Shown here: one piece after another, positions 25,645 through 34,476 of the stretch
How positions within the stretch are numbered: the stretch's first letter is position 1
Layout: the number at the start of each line of letters is the position of its first letter
Source of the DNA: CAADGL01 sp964643885
GTDB taxonomy: Bacteria; Planctomycetota; Phycisphaerae; UBA1845; Fen-1342
DNA: 64,000 nt
Direction: 5' to 3'
Assembly (NCBI GenBank): GCA_964643885.1
Contig: CAZXUI010000005.1
Location: 59,317-123,316, forward strand
The notes under the pieces: generated by a model
What the model saw: the letters and a program-made list of their open reading frames with translations, nothing else
Told to the model about the DNA's origin: nothing
Database searches by the model: none
Position numbers and translations under genes: made by a program

Positions 25645-26604
25645 ATGGCACGCGTGCTGCTCGCCCGGCGGTTGCCGGCGGTCACGGCTGAGCTACTGGA
25701 GTCCGCGGGTCACGTCGTCGAGCAGATCGAAGGCGAGGACACGCCCCCGCCGGCGCTGCTGCGCGAGCGCGCCCCAGGCGTCTCCGCCATCGTCTGCACG
25801 CCCGCCGAGCGCGTCGATGCCGAGCTGCTCGACGCGGCCGGGCCGTCGCTGCGGATCGTCGCCAACTACGCCGTCGGGTTCGACAACGTCGACCTGGCGG
25901 CGTGCAGGCAGCGAAACATCCGTCTCACCAACACGCCCGACGTACTGACCGATGCGACGGCCGACATCGCCTGGGCGCTGATCCTGGCGGCCGCGCGGCA
26001 CGTGACCATCGGCGACCGGCTCGTGCGCAGCGGACGCTGGACGGGCTGGTCGCCGCAACAGCTTCTGGGCCTCGAGCTGCGCGGGGCCATGCTGGGGATC
26101 GTCGGGGCCGGGCGGATCGGCACCGCGGTCGCGATGCGGTCGGTCGGTTTCGCGATGCGGCTCTGCTATGCCAGCTCGCGCCGCAGCGCGGAGCTCGAGC
26201 AGGGGCTCGATGCACAGCGCGTCGAGCTCGACACGCTGCTGGCGCAATCCGACGTCGTCTCGATCCACGTCCCGATGCGGCCGGAGAACCGGCATCTGAT
26301 CGGCCGCGAGCAGCTTGGCCGCATGAAGCGCTCGGCGATCCTGATCAACACGGCCCGCGGGCCGGTGGTGGATGAGGCGGCGCTGGTCGAGGCGCTGCGT
26401 GAAGGGCGCATCGGCGCGGCGGGGCTGGATGTGTATGAGCACGAGCCGCGGCTGACGCCGGGGCTGGTCGAGCTGGAGAACGCGGTGCTGCTGCCGCACC
26501 TCGGCAGTGCGACGCACGAGACGCGCCAGGAGATGGGGCGGATGGTGGCGCGGAACGTGATCGCCGTGCTGAACAACCAGGAGCCGCCGAATCCGGTGGT
26601 CTGA
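25645..26604 (+). CDS. D-2-hydroxyacid dehydrogenase (glyoxylate/hydroxypyruvate reductase type)
   Basis: 319 residues. The Rossmann motif is LGIVGAGRIGTAVA (about 150-163). The family signatures are present: NYAVGFDNVDL, NTPDVLTDATADIAWALIL, catalytic Arg in LINTARGPVVDE, catalytic Glu in GLDVYEHEPRL and catalytic His in LLPHLGSAT. It reduces hydroxypyruvate or glyoxylate with NAD(P)H. The best match in feel is glycerate dehydrogenase of the GyaR/GRHPR type. Single gene, start ATG at 25645. Confidence 0.92.
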   Translation: MARVLLARRLPAVTAELLESAGHVVEQIEGEDTPPPALLRERAPGVSAIVCTPAERVDAELLDAAGPSLRIVANYAVGFDNVDLAACRQRNIRLTNTPDVLTDATADIAWALILAAARHVTIGDRLVRSGRWTGWSPQQLLGLELRGAMLGIVGAGRIGTAVAMRSVGFAMRLCYASSRRSAELEQGLDAQRVELDTLLAQSDVVSIHVPMRPENRHLIGREQLGRMKRSAILINTARGPVVDEAALVEALREGRIGAAGLDVYEHEPRLTPGLVELENAVLLPHLGSATHETRQEMGRMVARNVIAVLNNQEPPNPVV

Positions 26605-26679
26605 GACCGCCGCGGCCGTGGGCCGCAGGGGGTGATGTTGACCCGCCACATAGCGGCCGCCACAATTGCTTCGGCCTTG

Positions 26680-26763
26680 GCCGAAGTGGCGGAACTGGCA
26701 GACGCGCGGGATTCAAAATCCCGTTCCCGCGAGGGAGTGTGGGTTCGAGTCCCACCTTCGGCA
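26680..26763 (+). tRNA. tRNA-Leu (CAA)
   Basis: Acceptor arms GCCGAAG (26680-26686) and CTTCGGC (26756-26762) pair fully, with discriminator A at 26763. The anticodon stem CGGGA/TCCCG (26707-26711/26719-26723) carries the loop TTCAAAA with anticodon CAA at 26714-26716. A long variable arm (26724-26738) marks a class II tRNA, and the T arm GTGGG-TTCGAGT-CCCAC is perfect. The CCA end is not encoded. It reads UUG codons. Confidence 0.97.
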
Positions 26764-26801
26764 GTTCTGATCGCTCACCCCGCGCGACCTGAGAAGACCG
26801 C

Positions 26802-28487
26802 GTGACGATCCCCCCGAAAGCTCATTCCGGCGAGCCGCCCGCGGCCGGCGGCGATGTCGCGGGGCGGCGCTGGTGGCTGCTCTGCGGCGGGTTTCTGCTT
26901 CTGTCGGCGGTCTGGCGGGTCGTGTTGGCCGCGCTCATGCCGTGTCTCTCGCGCGACGGGGCGAATTACTGCTGGTTCGCGCGGGACCTCGGCCGCGAAG
27001 GGCTCGCGCTGCTGCGGGCGGATGTGTATGACCAGCATCCGCTCTTCCCGCTCGCGATTCTGGGTGTGCAGCGCCTGCTGGTCGCGTGCGGGCTGGCGGA
27101 CTCGCCGCTGCTGTGGCAGCGGGCGGGACAGGTCGTCGCCTGTGCGGCGGGGCTGGCTGTCGTGCTGCTCTGCGGCCTGCTTGCCCGGGCGCTGAGTGCC
27201 CGGCTGGCGATCGGCGCAGCCGCCGGCCGCGTCGGGCTGATCGCGCTGCTGCTGGCGGCGCTGCTTCCGCTGAATACGTGGCTGTCAGCGGACGTGATGT
27301 CCGATCAGCTTCATCTGGCCCTGTACCTGGGCGGCGTGCTGGCGATGTTGTCGGTGCGGCAGGCCGGACCGGCGGCCCTGTGCGGCGTGCTCGCCGGGCT
27401 GGCGTTTCTGACGCGGCCGGAAGGGGCGGCGGTATTCGTCGCCGCCGGCATGGTGCTTGCGCCGGTGATCGTTCGCGAGCGCCGCCCCGCGGTGCTGGTG
27501 CCGCTGGCCGGGTTGATCGTGGGTTTCGCCGCGGTGGCGGGTCCGTATGTCGCCGCGATCGGCGGGCTTTCGCCGAAGACGGACAAGGAGCGTGTCGAGG
27601 AGTTCGTCGCGCGCGATGTGTCGAGCGACCGGGAGCTGACGCCGCCCCGAGCACGGGGGACCGGCCTCCGGCTGGTCACTGGGCGACCGGCCCCGGACCG
27701 GCCGCAGCAGTCCGCGCTGACGAGGCGCGAGACGGCCTGGTGGGAGGCGGCGCCGGTCGCGTTCTATCAAACTCTTCGAGCGGGGCGGATCGTGGTGCCG
27801 CTTGCGGCCTTGCCGGTGCTCTGGGTGCTCCGGCGGCGGCTTTTCAGCGAGCCGTTACTCGGACCGGCGGCGTGCATCGCGATGCACTTTGCCGCGACGG
27901 CGCTGCTGGTGCATCGCCACGGCTATCTCGACCCACGGCATACGCTCGTCGTGGTCGGGCTGCTCATTCCCTTCGCGGCGATGGCGCTTTGCTACGCTGC
28001 GGCGCGCCTGCGGCCGGCGGCCGGTGTATCGCTGCTCGTCGTCGCGTGCCTGCCGCTGGCCGTCTACTCGCTTCGCATCCCGAACGGAGTGGACGGCTTC
28101 GTGCGCCGCGCGGGTGAGTGGCTCGCCGACGAGGACCCGCATGCTTCGCAGCGACTGTTGCTGGGCGGCAGCAGCCAGCGGAGGATCGCGTTCTACGCGG
28201 ACACGCGCTTTCAACCCTGGCCGGAGAACGAGCCGGCGCCCCAGCGGCGATTCGACGCGCTGCGGGCACACCTGCTCGGCTCCAATCCGGACTACTTCGC
28301 GATCGAGGTCGGCCGCGGCGACGAATTGGCGGGCAACGACGAACTGCTCGCGCGGCTGCTGGCGGATGCGGCCGTCGGCCCGCGCCTGCGCGAGGTCGCG
28401 TCGTTCGAATCGCCCCGCGGCGTGGAGCTGAAGCTGATGCGGCTGCTTCCCGCAGCCTCGCGGCCCGCGACTGGGGCAATGCAGTAA
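26802..28487 (+). CDS. GT-C type membrane glycosyltransferase (GT39/PMT-like)
   Basis: 561 residues from a GTG 38 bases after the tRNA. About ten membrane helices. An acidic and aromatic first loop (LMPCLSRDGANYCWFARDLG, then DVYDQHPLFPLAI) corresponds to the catalytic loop of GT-C enzymes, which use polyprenyl-phosphate sugars on the outer face of the membrane. The C-terminal 140 residues are soluble. Residues about 283-312 (from ARGTGLRLVTGRPAPDRPQQ on) are Arg/Pro-rich and lie exactly over a palindromic repeat in the DNA, so they are probably a translated insertion in a loop. Confidence 0.72.
   Translation: MTIPPKAHSGEPPAAGGDVAGRRWWLLCGGFLLLSAVWRVVLAALMPCLSRDGANYCWFARDLGREGLALLRADVYDQHPLFPLAILGVQRLLVACGLADSPLLWQRAGQVVACAAGLAVVLLCGLLARALSARLAIGAAAGRVGLIALLLAALLPLNTWLSADVMSDQLHLALYLGGVLAMLSVRQAGPAALCGVLAGLAFLTRPEGAAVFVAAGMVLAPVIVRERRPAVLVPLAGLIVGFAAVAGPYVAAIGGLSPKTDKERVEEFVARDVSSDRELTPPRARGTGLRLVTGRPAPDRPQQSALTRRETAWWEAAPVAFYQTLRAGRIVVPLAALPVLWVLRRRLFSEPLLGPAACIAMHFAATALLVHRHGYLDPRHTLVVVGLLIPFAAMALCYAAARLRPAAGVSLLVVACLPLAVYSLRIPNGVDGFVRRAGEWLADEDPHASQRLLLGGSSQRRIAFYADTRFQPWPENEPAPQRRFDALRAHLLGSNPDYFAIEVGRGDELAGNDELLARLLADAAVGPRLREVASFESPRGVELKLMRLLPAASRPATGAMQ
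27656..27705. repeat. Palindromic repeat inside a glycosyltransferase gene
   Basis: GGGGGACCGG at the start, GGCTGGTCACTGGGCGACCGG in the middle (shown in parts: GGCTGGTCACTG, GGCGACCGG) and GGACCGGCC at the end align in order with the window-end block 63950-64000 and with the minus strand of 16229-16302. The gene's frame is kept. Confidence 0.7.
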
Positions 28488-28514
28488 GCGCGAAGCGCGG
28501 CTGAGGCCCTGCGC

Positions 28515-29330
28515 TCAGCGGACCGGAGTCGCGGGCCGGTTCTGAACCGGGCCGAGCGACTTCACGTCGCCTTTGCGGACGAAGTAGACTTCGACGCGGC
28601 GGTTCTGAGCGAGGTCCGAGCTGATCGGCCGGTTCGCTCCGAATCCCATCACGCCGATCCGCTTCTCGGGCAGGCCGGCCGAAACCAGCAGATTCTTGAA
28701 GGCGATCGCGCGGTGCACTGAGAGATGCGAATTGCTCGGATGCCGCGCCAGCGTCTCCGCCCGCGTAATGGGCTGGTCGTCGGTGTGGCCGATGACGATG
28801 ATTTCCCACTCGTCGGCGCCGGTTCGCGCCGCAATCGCGGCCAGCTCGCCGATCGCGGCGTGCGCATCCGTCATGATCTCGTCGCTGCCGGATGGGAAGA
28901 GCAGATCGTTGGCGAAGCGCAGCGCCCCGCGCTGCGGATCGTAGACGACGCGGTTCGTGTGCCGCGCGGCGTAGGAGCGCAGCTTGCGGTCGATCTCGTC
29001 GGGCAGAGCGGCCGGCAGCGAGGGCGGCTCGACAGCCTGGGCCGTCTGCGACTCGATCAGCGAGACGAGTTGCTGATTCGCCTCCGTCAGGCGCGCGAGC
29101 TGAGCCCGCAGGGCGTTGACCTCCGCCTTGGCCGCCTCCCACTCGCGCGTCCGCCCGGTCATCTCGTGCGAAAGCGCGGCCACGCGGGCTTCGGCGTTGT
29201 CGAGCGAAGTGCGCAGCTTGTCGCGCTCCGCTTTCGACTGCGCCAGCTCGAATTCCAGATCGCGCCGGTCGGCCGCCTGGCAGCCGATCAGTAATGTGCA
29301 GACCGTGCAGACAAGAATCGCGGGTCGCAT
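28515..29330 (-). CDS. OmpA-like peptidoglycan-binding lipoprotein with coiled coil
   Basis: 271 residues from the ATG at 29330; an ORF extension upstream is Arg-rich and unlikely. Signal peptide with lipobox LLIGC. Residues about 25-95 form a coiled coil (ELAQSKAERDKLRTSLDNAE). The OmpA/MotB C-terminal domain follows: LFPSGSDEIMTDAHAAIGEL, IVIGHTDDQPI, HLSVHRAIAFKNLLVSAGLP and GANRPISSDLAQNRRVEVYF. It anchors the outer membrane or envelope to peptidoglycan. MotB is excluded because it has a lipobox and no plug/TM with a stator Asp. Confidence 0.88.
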   Translation of the reverse strand: MRPAILVCTVCTLLIGCQAADRRDLEFELAQSKAERDKLRTSLDNAEARVAALSHEMTGRTREWEAAKAEVNALRAQLARLTEANQQLVSLIESQTAQAVEPPSLPAALPDEIDRKLRSYAARHTNRVVYDPQRGALRFANDLLFPSGSDEIMTDAHAAIGELAAIAARTGADEWEIIVIGHTDDQPITRAETLARHPSNSHLSVHRAIAFKNLLVSAGLPEKRIGVMGFGANRPISSDLAQNRRVEVYFVRKGDVKSLGPVQNRPATPVR

Positions 29331-29415
29331 CGGCTCGCTCCGCCCGTGCACGCCGCGCCGCCGCGCGCGGCGCCCGGCACGCCCGAACAGCAGCACTGCG
29401 GTTGCGCGAGCCGGC

Positions 29416-30324
29416 CTACGCCCGCCGCGGCCCGGCCGAGCGGCCCATCAGCCACCCGATCAGCAGGCAGACCACCAGCACGCCCAGCGCGCCGCCCAGG
29501 AAGATCAGGAAGTTGTTGCTCAACATCACGGCGTAATCCGGCAGGAAGCCCTGGAGGACTGCACCGACCACGCTGCCGGAGACCGCAAGCAGCAGCAGCG
29601 CACTGACCATCAGACCGCCGAACACGCCCTCCGACGGGTCGCCCGCGACCACGACCGGGGCGAGCGTCTGGCCGGACTCCACTGCGGCCAGCGTCTCGGC
29701 CGGGGCCTCCTCTTCCTCGGCCTCTTCAGCGGTCGGAGGCGGGGGGGCGGCGGCCGCGGGCTTCTTCGGCGCGGCCTCCTCCTCGCCCGGGTAGATCTCG
29801 TCCAGCAACTCGGCGCCGAGCGACGTGTCGTCCGCCTCGCGAGTCAGATCCAGCAGGCCGCTGCCGCTGCCTGCTCCCTCCAGCGTCAACTGATCGTCCG
29901 TCTGGCCCGTCGTGATCTGCGTCTTGGCCATCGGGTCGGCGTCGATCTCGACCTCGTCCTCGTCGAAAACACCGATCCCCGCGCTGCTGATGCCCGAGTC
30001 TTCCTTCTTGCGCGGGGCGGCCGACGGCGGCGAAGCCGGCGCCGGCTCGTCATCGAGCGGCTCGAGGCCGATCAGGCTCGTGCCGCCGCTGCTCGGCTGG
30101 CCGATGCTGGGCAACTCCTCGCCGACCGACTCGAGCGTGATCTCGCCGGTGTCGCTCTTCTTGCCCGCGCCCGACAGCTTGTCGACGTCCTCGGCCTTGA
30201 AGAAGACCTTTCCGGCGTCCCGGAACTCGCGGAGGGAGCCGGCCCGGACAAGCTCCTTGACCTGGTCCTGATTCTTGCCGAGCATCTGGCAGACTTCTTC
30301 CATCGAGTAGAAGGGCTTGGCCAT
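29416..30324 (-). CDS. Helix-turn-helix protein with C-terminal membrane segments
   Basis: 302 residues. The N-terminal 52 residues are an excisionase/MerR-like helix-turn-helix (YSMEEVCQMLGKNQDQVKEL, then REFRDAGKVFFKAEDVDKL). A long acidic disordered linker with Glu/Pro/Ala runs follows, then two membrane helices (about 228-252 and 265-290) and a short basic end. This layout is a recurring planctomycete type to my knowledge. It could be a membrane-tethered DNA- or protein-binding factor. It forms a likely operon with the gene upstream (30385-30864). Confidence 0.6.
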   Translation of the reverse strand: MAKPFYSMEEVCQMLGKNQDQVKELVRAGSLREFRDAGKVFFKAEDVDKLSGAGKKSDTGEITLESVGEELPSIGQPSSGGTSLIGLEPLDDEPAPASPPSAAPRKKEDSGISSAGIGVFDEDEVEIDADPMAKTQITTGQTDDQLTLEGAGSGSGLLDLTREADDTSLGAELLDEIYPGEEEAAPKKPAAAAPPPPTAEEAEEEEAPAETLAAVESGQTLAPVVVAGDPSEGVFGGLMVSALLLLAVSGSVVGAVLQGFLPDYAVMLSNNFLIFLGGALGVLVVCLLIGWLMGRSAGPRRA

Positions 30325-30384
30325 CGTCGTTGGTTCCTCCGACTGCGGCCGGCAGGTGGGGCTCGACCGCGGGGGTTCACGTCA

Positions 30385-30864
30385 TCAGTTTCGCGGCTCG
30401 CGACTCACGGCCGGGTCGGACGGAGCGGGTTCGATCGGGGCGGTCTCACCCGCCGCCCGCCCGCGCTCTTCCGCGACCAGGTCGCGAATCGCCTGCCAGG
30501 TTTCCCCGGCGTTGTTGAAGTTCTTCAGGTAACGATCGTAAATCCAGCTCCGGCCTGCAATTAGGCGCAGCTTACGGACGCCGCCGACGTTCTCCAGCTC
30601 GTAGCACCAGAGCGTGCCCTCGTCCACGTCCAGCATGAACAGCCCGAACTTGCCCGAGTCCAACTGACCCGGAAACGCGTAGACACCGCGGGCGCCGGCC
30701 GGGCCGGCCGTCTGGGCGATCGCCAGGCGGTCCGCTCCGGATGAGCCGCCGCCGACGAGCCAGCCGGCGATGAAGGCCAGCAGAAGGGCGATGACCCACA
30801 GGGCGGGCTCGCGGGAAAGCGGCCGGGAGGAGGCACCCGTGCTGTTCGTGGCCTGGATGTTCAT
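30385..30864 (-). CDS. Single-pass membrane hypothetical protein
   Basis: 159 residues. One membrane helix at about 21-40 (ALWVIALLLAFIAGWLVGGG) is followed by a small globular domain: RGVYAFPGQLDSGKFGLFML, DVDEGTLWCYELENVGGVRK and LIAGRSWIYDRYLKNFNN. The tail is Pro/Glu-rich. The domain looks like a short beta-propeller-blade or sensor repeat of the kind seen in planctomycete proteins. It is the first gene of a pair with the helix-turn-helix protein, 60 bases apart. Function unknown. Confidence 0.6.
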   Translation of the reverse strand: MNIQATNSTGASSRPLSREPALWVIALLLAFIAGWLVGGGSSGADRLAIAQTAGPAGARGVYAFPGQLDSGKFGLFMLDVDEGTLWCYELENVGGVRKLRLIAGRSWIYDRYLKNFNNAGETWQAIRDLVAEERGRAAGETAPIEPAPSDPAVSREPRN

Positions 30865-30984
30865 GGTCCTCTCGCTCCGCCCTCGCGCAATAAGATGGTA
30901 GGCGCGTTAGCGGGCTCTCGCAAGGCGGCTCGGGGGCGAGGGTGGCGGCGGGGGTGCCTTTCAGGGGGTCGGGCGGGCCGGGTG

Positions 30985-31013
30985 CTGGCAAACGGCGGGC
31001 CGGGGGATATACT
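30985..31013 (+). promoter_or_regulatory. Likely promoter of rny
   Basis: CTGGCA (30985-30990), a 17-base spacer and TATACT (31008-31013) fit a housekeeping promoter (4/6 and 5/6 matches to consensus). It is followed by a locally AT-rich stretch. Transcription would start near 31020, about 380 bases before the rny start codon. Confidence 0.45.
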
Positions 31014-31019
31014 GTGTGT

Positions 31020-31398
31020 TAGTTGTAGGTTGTTGATGGGCCGGCGGTTGAAGAATCCGCCCGGGAGTGCAGCGGACGGTCGGGGCCCATCGTGTGGCAT
31101 AGATTCCATTACAGCGTCTGGCGGGACGGGAAGTGCGAGTCGCTTTCCGGCCGCCTGCGGGGTGATTCGGCAGCCATGTTCATCACGATCATAACGTCAT
31201 TGGGTGCAGTTCCCTGGAGCCGTCGGACGGCTGGCGGAATCTGATTTGACGCCGCGCGATTGGAAATGAGTTAAAGGCGAAAGCGCCTCGCGACCTGCCA
31301 TCTCGAGTACGTCGTAACAGCCCACACACCTGCGACGAAGCAGCGGGCGCGCGCGCCCGTCGCTCTCCAAACACTACTTGAGAAGACCGGAATGAGCG
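31020..31398 (+). other. Long structured untranslated leader of rny (30865-31398 holds no clear gene)
   Basis: Several inverted repeats line up on the plus strand. GATGGGCC (31035-31042) pairs with GGCCCATC (31084-31091) and encloses the hairpin GGCGG-N9-CCGCC (31043-31061). AGCCGTC/GACGGCT lies at 31218-31232. AGGCG-AAAG-CGCCT is at 31275-31288. GCGACG (31332-31337) pairs with CGTCGC (31358-31363) and surrounds CGGGCG/CGCCCG. A weak GTG ORF of 50 codons (31092-31244) is also open but resembles nothing. The region could be a regulatory leader or a separate small RNA. Confidence 0.4.
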
Positions 31399-33000
31399 AT
31401 GTTCTACGCAGGAGTCGTGCTGGCCGCCGACGGCCCGAACTGGGCCGGGTATGTGGCGGCCCTGGTCGTCGGGGCGGTGATCACCGCCGTCATCTTCTAT
31501 TGGCGCACTCAGGTGCAGCAGTCTCAGGCCCGGGCCCGCATCCAGCAGGAGCTGGACGACGCCCAGCGCCGCCGGGATGAGATTCTCAAGGCGGCCGAGG
31601 TCGACGCCCAGAAGACGCTGCTGGAGATGCGGGAGCGCTTCGAGCGCGAGACGGCCGAGACGCGCGAGGAGCAGAAGGCGACCGAGCGGCGGCTGGCCAA
31701 GCGGGAGGATTCCATCGACAAGAAGATGGACGTCCTGAACACGAAGGAAAAGAAGATCGAGGAGGCTGAGCAGCGGCTGGCCAGGCTGGAAGAGGACGTC
31801 ACCAGCCGCCACCACGAGGTCAACCGCCTGCTCGAGGAAGAGCGCTCCGAGCTGCTGCGCATCTCGAAGCTCACGGCCGATGAGGCCCGCCAGATGTGCC
31901 TCCAGCGGATCGAGCAGGAGGTCGAGCGCGAGGCGGCCAAGCTCGTTGAAAAGCACATCACCCAGGCGCAGGAGGTCGCCCGCGACCGCGCCCGGCAGAT
32001 CACCATCGAGGCGATTCAGCGCTACGCCGCCGAGCATACCTGCGAGTCGACCGTCGACAGCGTGGACGTTCCCTCCGACGAGATGAAGGGGCGGATCATC
32101 GGCCGCGAGGGGCGGAACATCCGCGCGTTCGAAAAGGAAACCGGCGTGACGGTCATCGTCGACGACACGCCGGGCATCGTCAGCGTCAGCGGCTTCAACC
32201 CGATCCGCCGCGAGGTCGCCCGGCTGGCGCTGGAGCGGCTGATCAAGGACGGCCGCATCCACCCGACGCGGATCGAGGAGCTGGTCAGCGAGATTCAGAA
32301 GGAAGTCGACGCCAAGTGCGACGAATACGGCAAGCAGGGGGCGCTCGAGGCGAACGTCCACGGGCTCAACAAGAAGGTGCTCAATCTGCTCGGCCGGCTG
32401 CACTTTCGCACGAGNNNNNNNNNNACGAGCTACGGCCAGAACGTGCTGCGGCACAGCATCGAGGTCGCGTTCGTCTGCGGCATCATGGCCGAGGAGCTCG
32501 GGCTCGACGGGGCGCTGGCCCGCCGCTGCGGCCTGCTGCACGACATCGGCAAGGCGCTCGACCAGGAGATCGAGGGCACGCACACTCAGATCGGGGCGGA
32601 CTTCATCAAGAAATTCAACGAGCACCCGGCGGTGATCAACGCGATCGCCGGGCATCACGGCGACGTGCCCTCGACGCACCCGTATACGCCGCTGGTGATG
32701 GCGGCGGACGCGATGAGTGCGTCGCGGCCGGGCGGACGGCGCGAATCGCTGGAGCGCTACATCAAGCGGCTCGAGGAGCTCGAATCGATCGCGACGTCGT
32801 TCCCGGGTGTGCGTCAGGCCTACGCCGTCGAGGCGGGGCGTGAGATCCGCGTGATCGTCGACGCGGTGCGGATCGACGACGGCTCGAGCCTCAAGATGGC
32901 GCGCGACATCGCCAAGCGGATCGAGGAGTCGATGACCTATCCGGGCGAGATCAAGGTGACCGTGCTGCGCGAGATTCGCGCGGTCGAATATGCGCGCTAA
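31399..33000 (+). CDS. rny: Ribonuclease Y
   Basis: 533 codons as written (528 after removing an assembly artefact, see the gap entry). Layout is canonical: N-terminal membrane helix (about 16-35), long coiled coil (40-200), KH domain with [22 protein letters not shown] domain with [20 protein letters not shown] and AIAGHHGD, and the C-terminal [20 protein letters not shown] domain. RNase Y is a membrane-bound endoribonuclease that starts mRNA decay. The start ATG at 31399 gives the expected short N-terminal periplasmic part. Confidence 0.96.
   Translation: MFYAGVVLAADGPNWAGYVAALVVGAVITAVIFYWRTQVQQSQARARIQQELDDAQRRRDEILKAAEVDAQKTLLEMRERFERETAETREEQKATERRLAKREDSIDKKMDVLNTKEKKIEEAEQRLARLEEDVTSRHHEVNRLLEEERSELLRISKLTADEARQMCLQRIEQEVEREAAKLVEKHITQAQEVARDRARQITIEAIQRYAAEHTCESTVDSVDVPSDEMKGRIIGREGRNIRAFEKETGVTVIVDDTPGIVSVSGFNPIRREVARLALERLIKDGRIHPTRIEELVSEIQKEVDAKCDEYGKQGALEANVHGLNKKVLNLLGRLHFRTXXXXTSYGQNVLRHSIEVAFVCGIMAEELGLDGALARRCGLLHDIGKALDQEIEGTHTQIGADFIKKFNEHPAVINAIAGHHGDVPSTHPYTPLVMAADAMSASRPGGRRESLERYIKRLEELESIATSFPGVRQAYAVEAGREIRVIVDAVRIDDGSSLKMARDIAKRIEESMTYPGEIKVTVLREIRAVEYAR
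32415..32424. other. Assembly gap of 10 N inside rny
   Basis: ACGAG directly precedes the gap (32410-32414) and is repeated directly after it (32425-32429). Removing the ten N and one ACGAG gives CGCACGAGCTACGGC, which encodes R-T-S-Y-G, the conserved RNase Y sequence FRTSYGQN. The contigs therefore overlap by five bases and the gap is not real missing sequence. The 15 removed bases keep the frame. Confidence 0.92.
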
Positions 33001-33051
33001 GGGGGCGGCCCGCCCGGCAGCCGGGTTGTCCGCTGCATCGTACGGAGCGGA

Positions 33052-34179
33052 CTATACCGAGCGGCTCATCGCGGCGGCCCGCTCTTCCAGCTTCGGGATC
33101 TGGGCCCGCAGGGCCTCGGCCTGCGGTGAATTTGGATAGCGCGTGATCACTTCGTGTGCCATCCGCACCGCTTCGTCGTAGCGGCGCTCCTTGACGAGCT
33201 CGCGGATGCGGGCTTCGATCCGCTGGCGCGTCTGAATCTCCGCGTTCGCCTGCAAAACGGGAATCTGGAGCCGCAGAGACTCCGCCTCCAGCGACTTCGG
33301 GTAGCGGTCGATCAGGGTCATCGCCGCCCGCAGGGCCACGTTCCAGTCACGCTCGCGGGTCGCTTCCTGCGCCTGGGCCATCAGCCGCGCCCGCTGCTCC
33401 GCCTGGCTCTTCTCGTATCGGATGCGGACGCTCGTCGCCAGCGCGTTGGCACGCGCTGAGTCGGGATGCCGCTCCAGCAGCTCGCGCACGACTTCGGCCG
33501 CCCGGTCCCAGGCCTCCAGCGCGAACAGGTCGCTGATCTGCCGCTCGGCGTGCTCGATGTCGCGGTTCTCGACCGCGCTGCGGGCCGCCTCGATCTGCTG
33601 CTCGAGCGCCTCGAACTGCGGCGCATTCGGATAGCGCGTCCGCGCTTCCTGCACGCGCCGCCGCGCCTCGCGCCACTTGTGCTCACGAAGCAGCGCGGGA
33701 ACCTCACGCTCCAGGTCCGCCGCCAGCGCACGGCTCTGCGCCTCCAGACGCTTGGCCCGCTCCTGATCGCTCAGCAGCGAGATGTCACGCAGCTCGCGAA
33801 TCAGCTCGATCAGCGTCTCGGCCTGAAGGCTGTCTATCCCCGGCCGCGCGAAGCTGCTATCCGCAGAGCCGATTTCCGGCCAGAACGAGCCGCTGCTGCG
33901 GCGCGGCTCGAATCGTCCCGGAAGCTCGTCGAGCCGCTGCAATCCCTCCGCCATCGCCAGGAAGAGAACGGCCAACGCGATGCCGCCGACAACCCAGGCG
34001 ATGATGCCGAACAGATCCGCAGCGGGCGCGCTTCCCTCGGCTCCGATCTGCGGGACCCGCACGAGCGCCGCGACGGCGATCAATCCGCCGGCCGCCAGCC
34101 CCGCCCAGCGCAGGGCCCGCGCCAGAATCCGGATCGTGTTCAGTTCCCGTTGTTCCGGAGCGTCATCATGATCCAGCAT
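33052..34179 (-). CDS. Membrane protein with TPR-like helical repeats
   Basis: 375 residues. Two membrane helices (about 25-45 and 58-82) precede a linker and a helical domain with repeats such as LLREHKWREARRRVQEARTR then YPNAPQFEALEQQI, LFALEAWDRAAEVVRELLER then HPDSARANALA, and ERRYDEAVRMAHEVITRYPN. These are TPR-type units for protein-protein contact. It lies convergent to rny, only 51 bases away. Partners unknown. Confidence 0.75.
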   Translation of the reverse strand: MLDHDDAPEQRELNTIRILARALRWAGLAAGGLIAVAALVRVPQIGAEGSAPAADLFGIIAWVVGGIALAVLFLAMAEGLQRLDELPGRFEPRRSSGSFWPEIGSADSSFARPGIDSLQAETLIELIRELRDISLLSDQERAKRLEAQSRALAADLEREVPALLREHKWREARRRVQEARTRYPNAPQFEALEQQIEAARSAVENRDIEHAERQISDLFALEAWDRAAEVVRELLERHPDSARANALATSVRIRYEKSQAEQRARLMAQAQEATRERDWNVALRAAMTLIDRYPKSLEAESLRLQIPVLQANAEIQTRQRIEARIRELVKERRYDEAVRMAHEVITRYPNSPQAEALRAQIPKLEERAAAMSRSV

Positions 34180-34476
34180 GGGTGGCTCGGTTCTCGCGTC
34201 GTCTGGGTTCGGGCCGGCGCTCTCGCTGCGCCGGACGAAAGGGCCTCGCCGCGACCGCGGCGGCAGGAGGGCCGGTTTCGTCTCGCTACGCCATTATTTC
34301 GGCCGACGGGGGGAACGCAACCAAGCGGCGGCTTCGATCGCGGTTTCGACGCCGGTCCGGTCGCCGCGCGATCTCCCTAACCTCTTTTGTCATAACGTGT
34401 TGCGAACTGTCCCGAGGGCGTGTGGAGATTCCTGTCCGCAGACCTTGCGAATCGGCGGGTCTGATATTCGCAGGCG

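Noticed and set aside
28515..29330. Missing MotB of the flagellar motor
   Set aside because: Carries a lipobox and a coiled coil; it lacks the single N-terminal membrane helix with the stator Asp.
31208..31232. 6S RNA-like sequence (CAGTTCCCTGGAGCCG)
   Set aside because: Only a short resemblance; the long bulged hairpin that defines 6S RNA cannot be drawn around it.
31092..31244. 50-codon GTG ORF upstream of rny
   Set aside because: No ribosome site, no recognisable family, and it overlaps predicted hairpins; kept only as a note in the leader entry.
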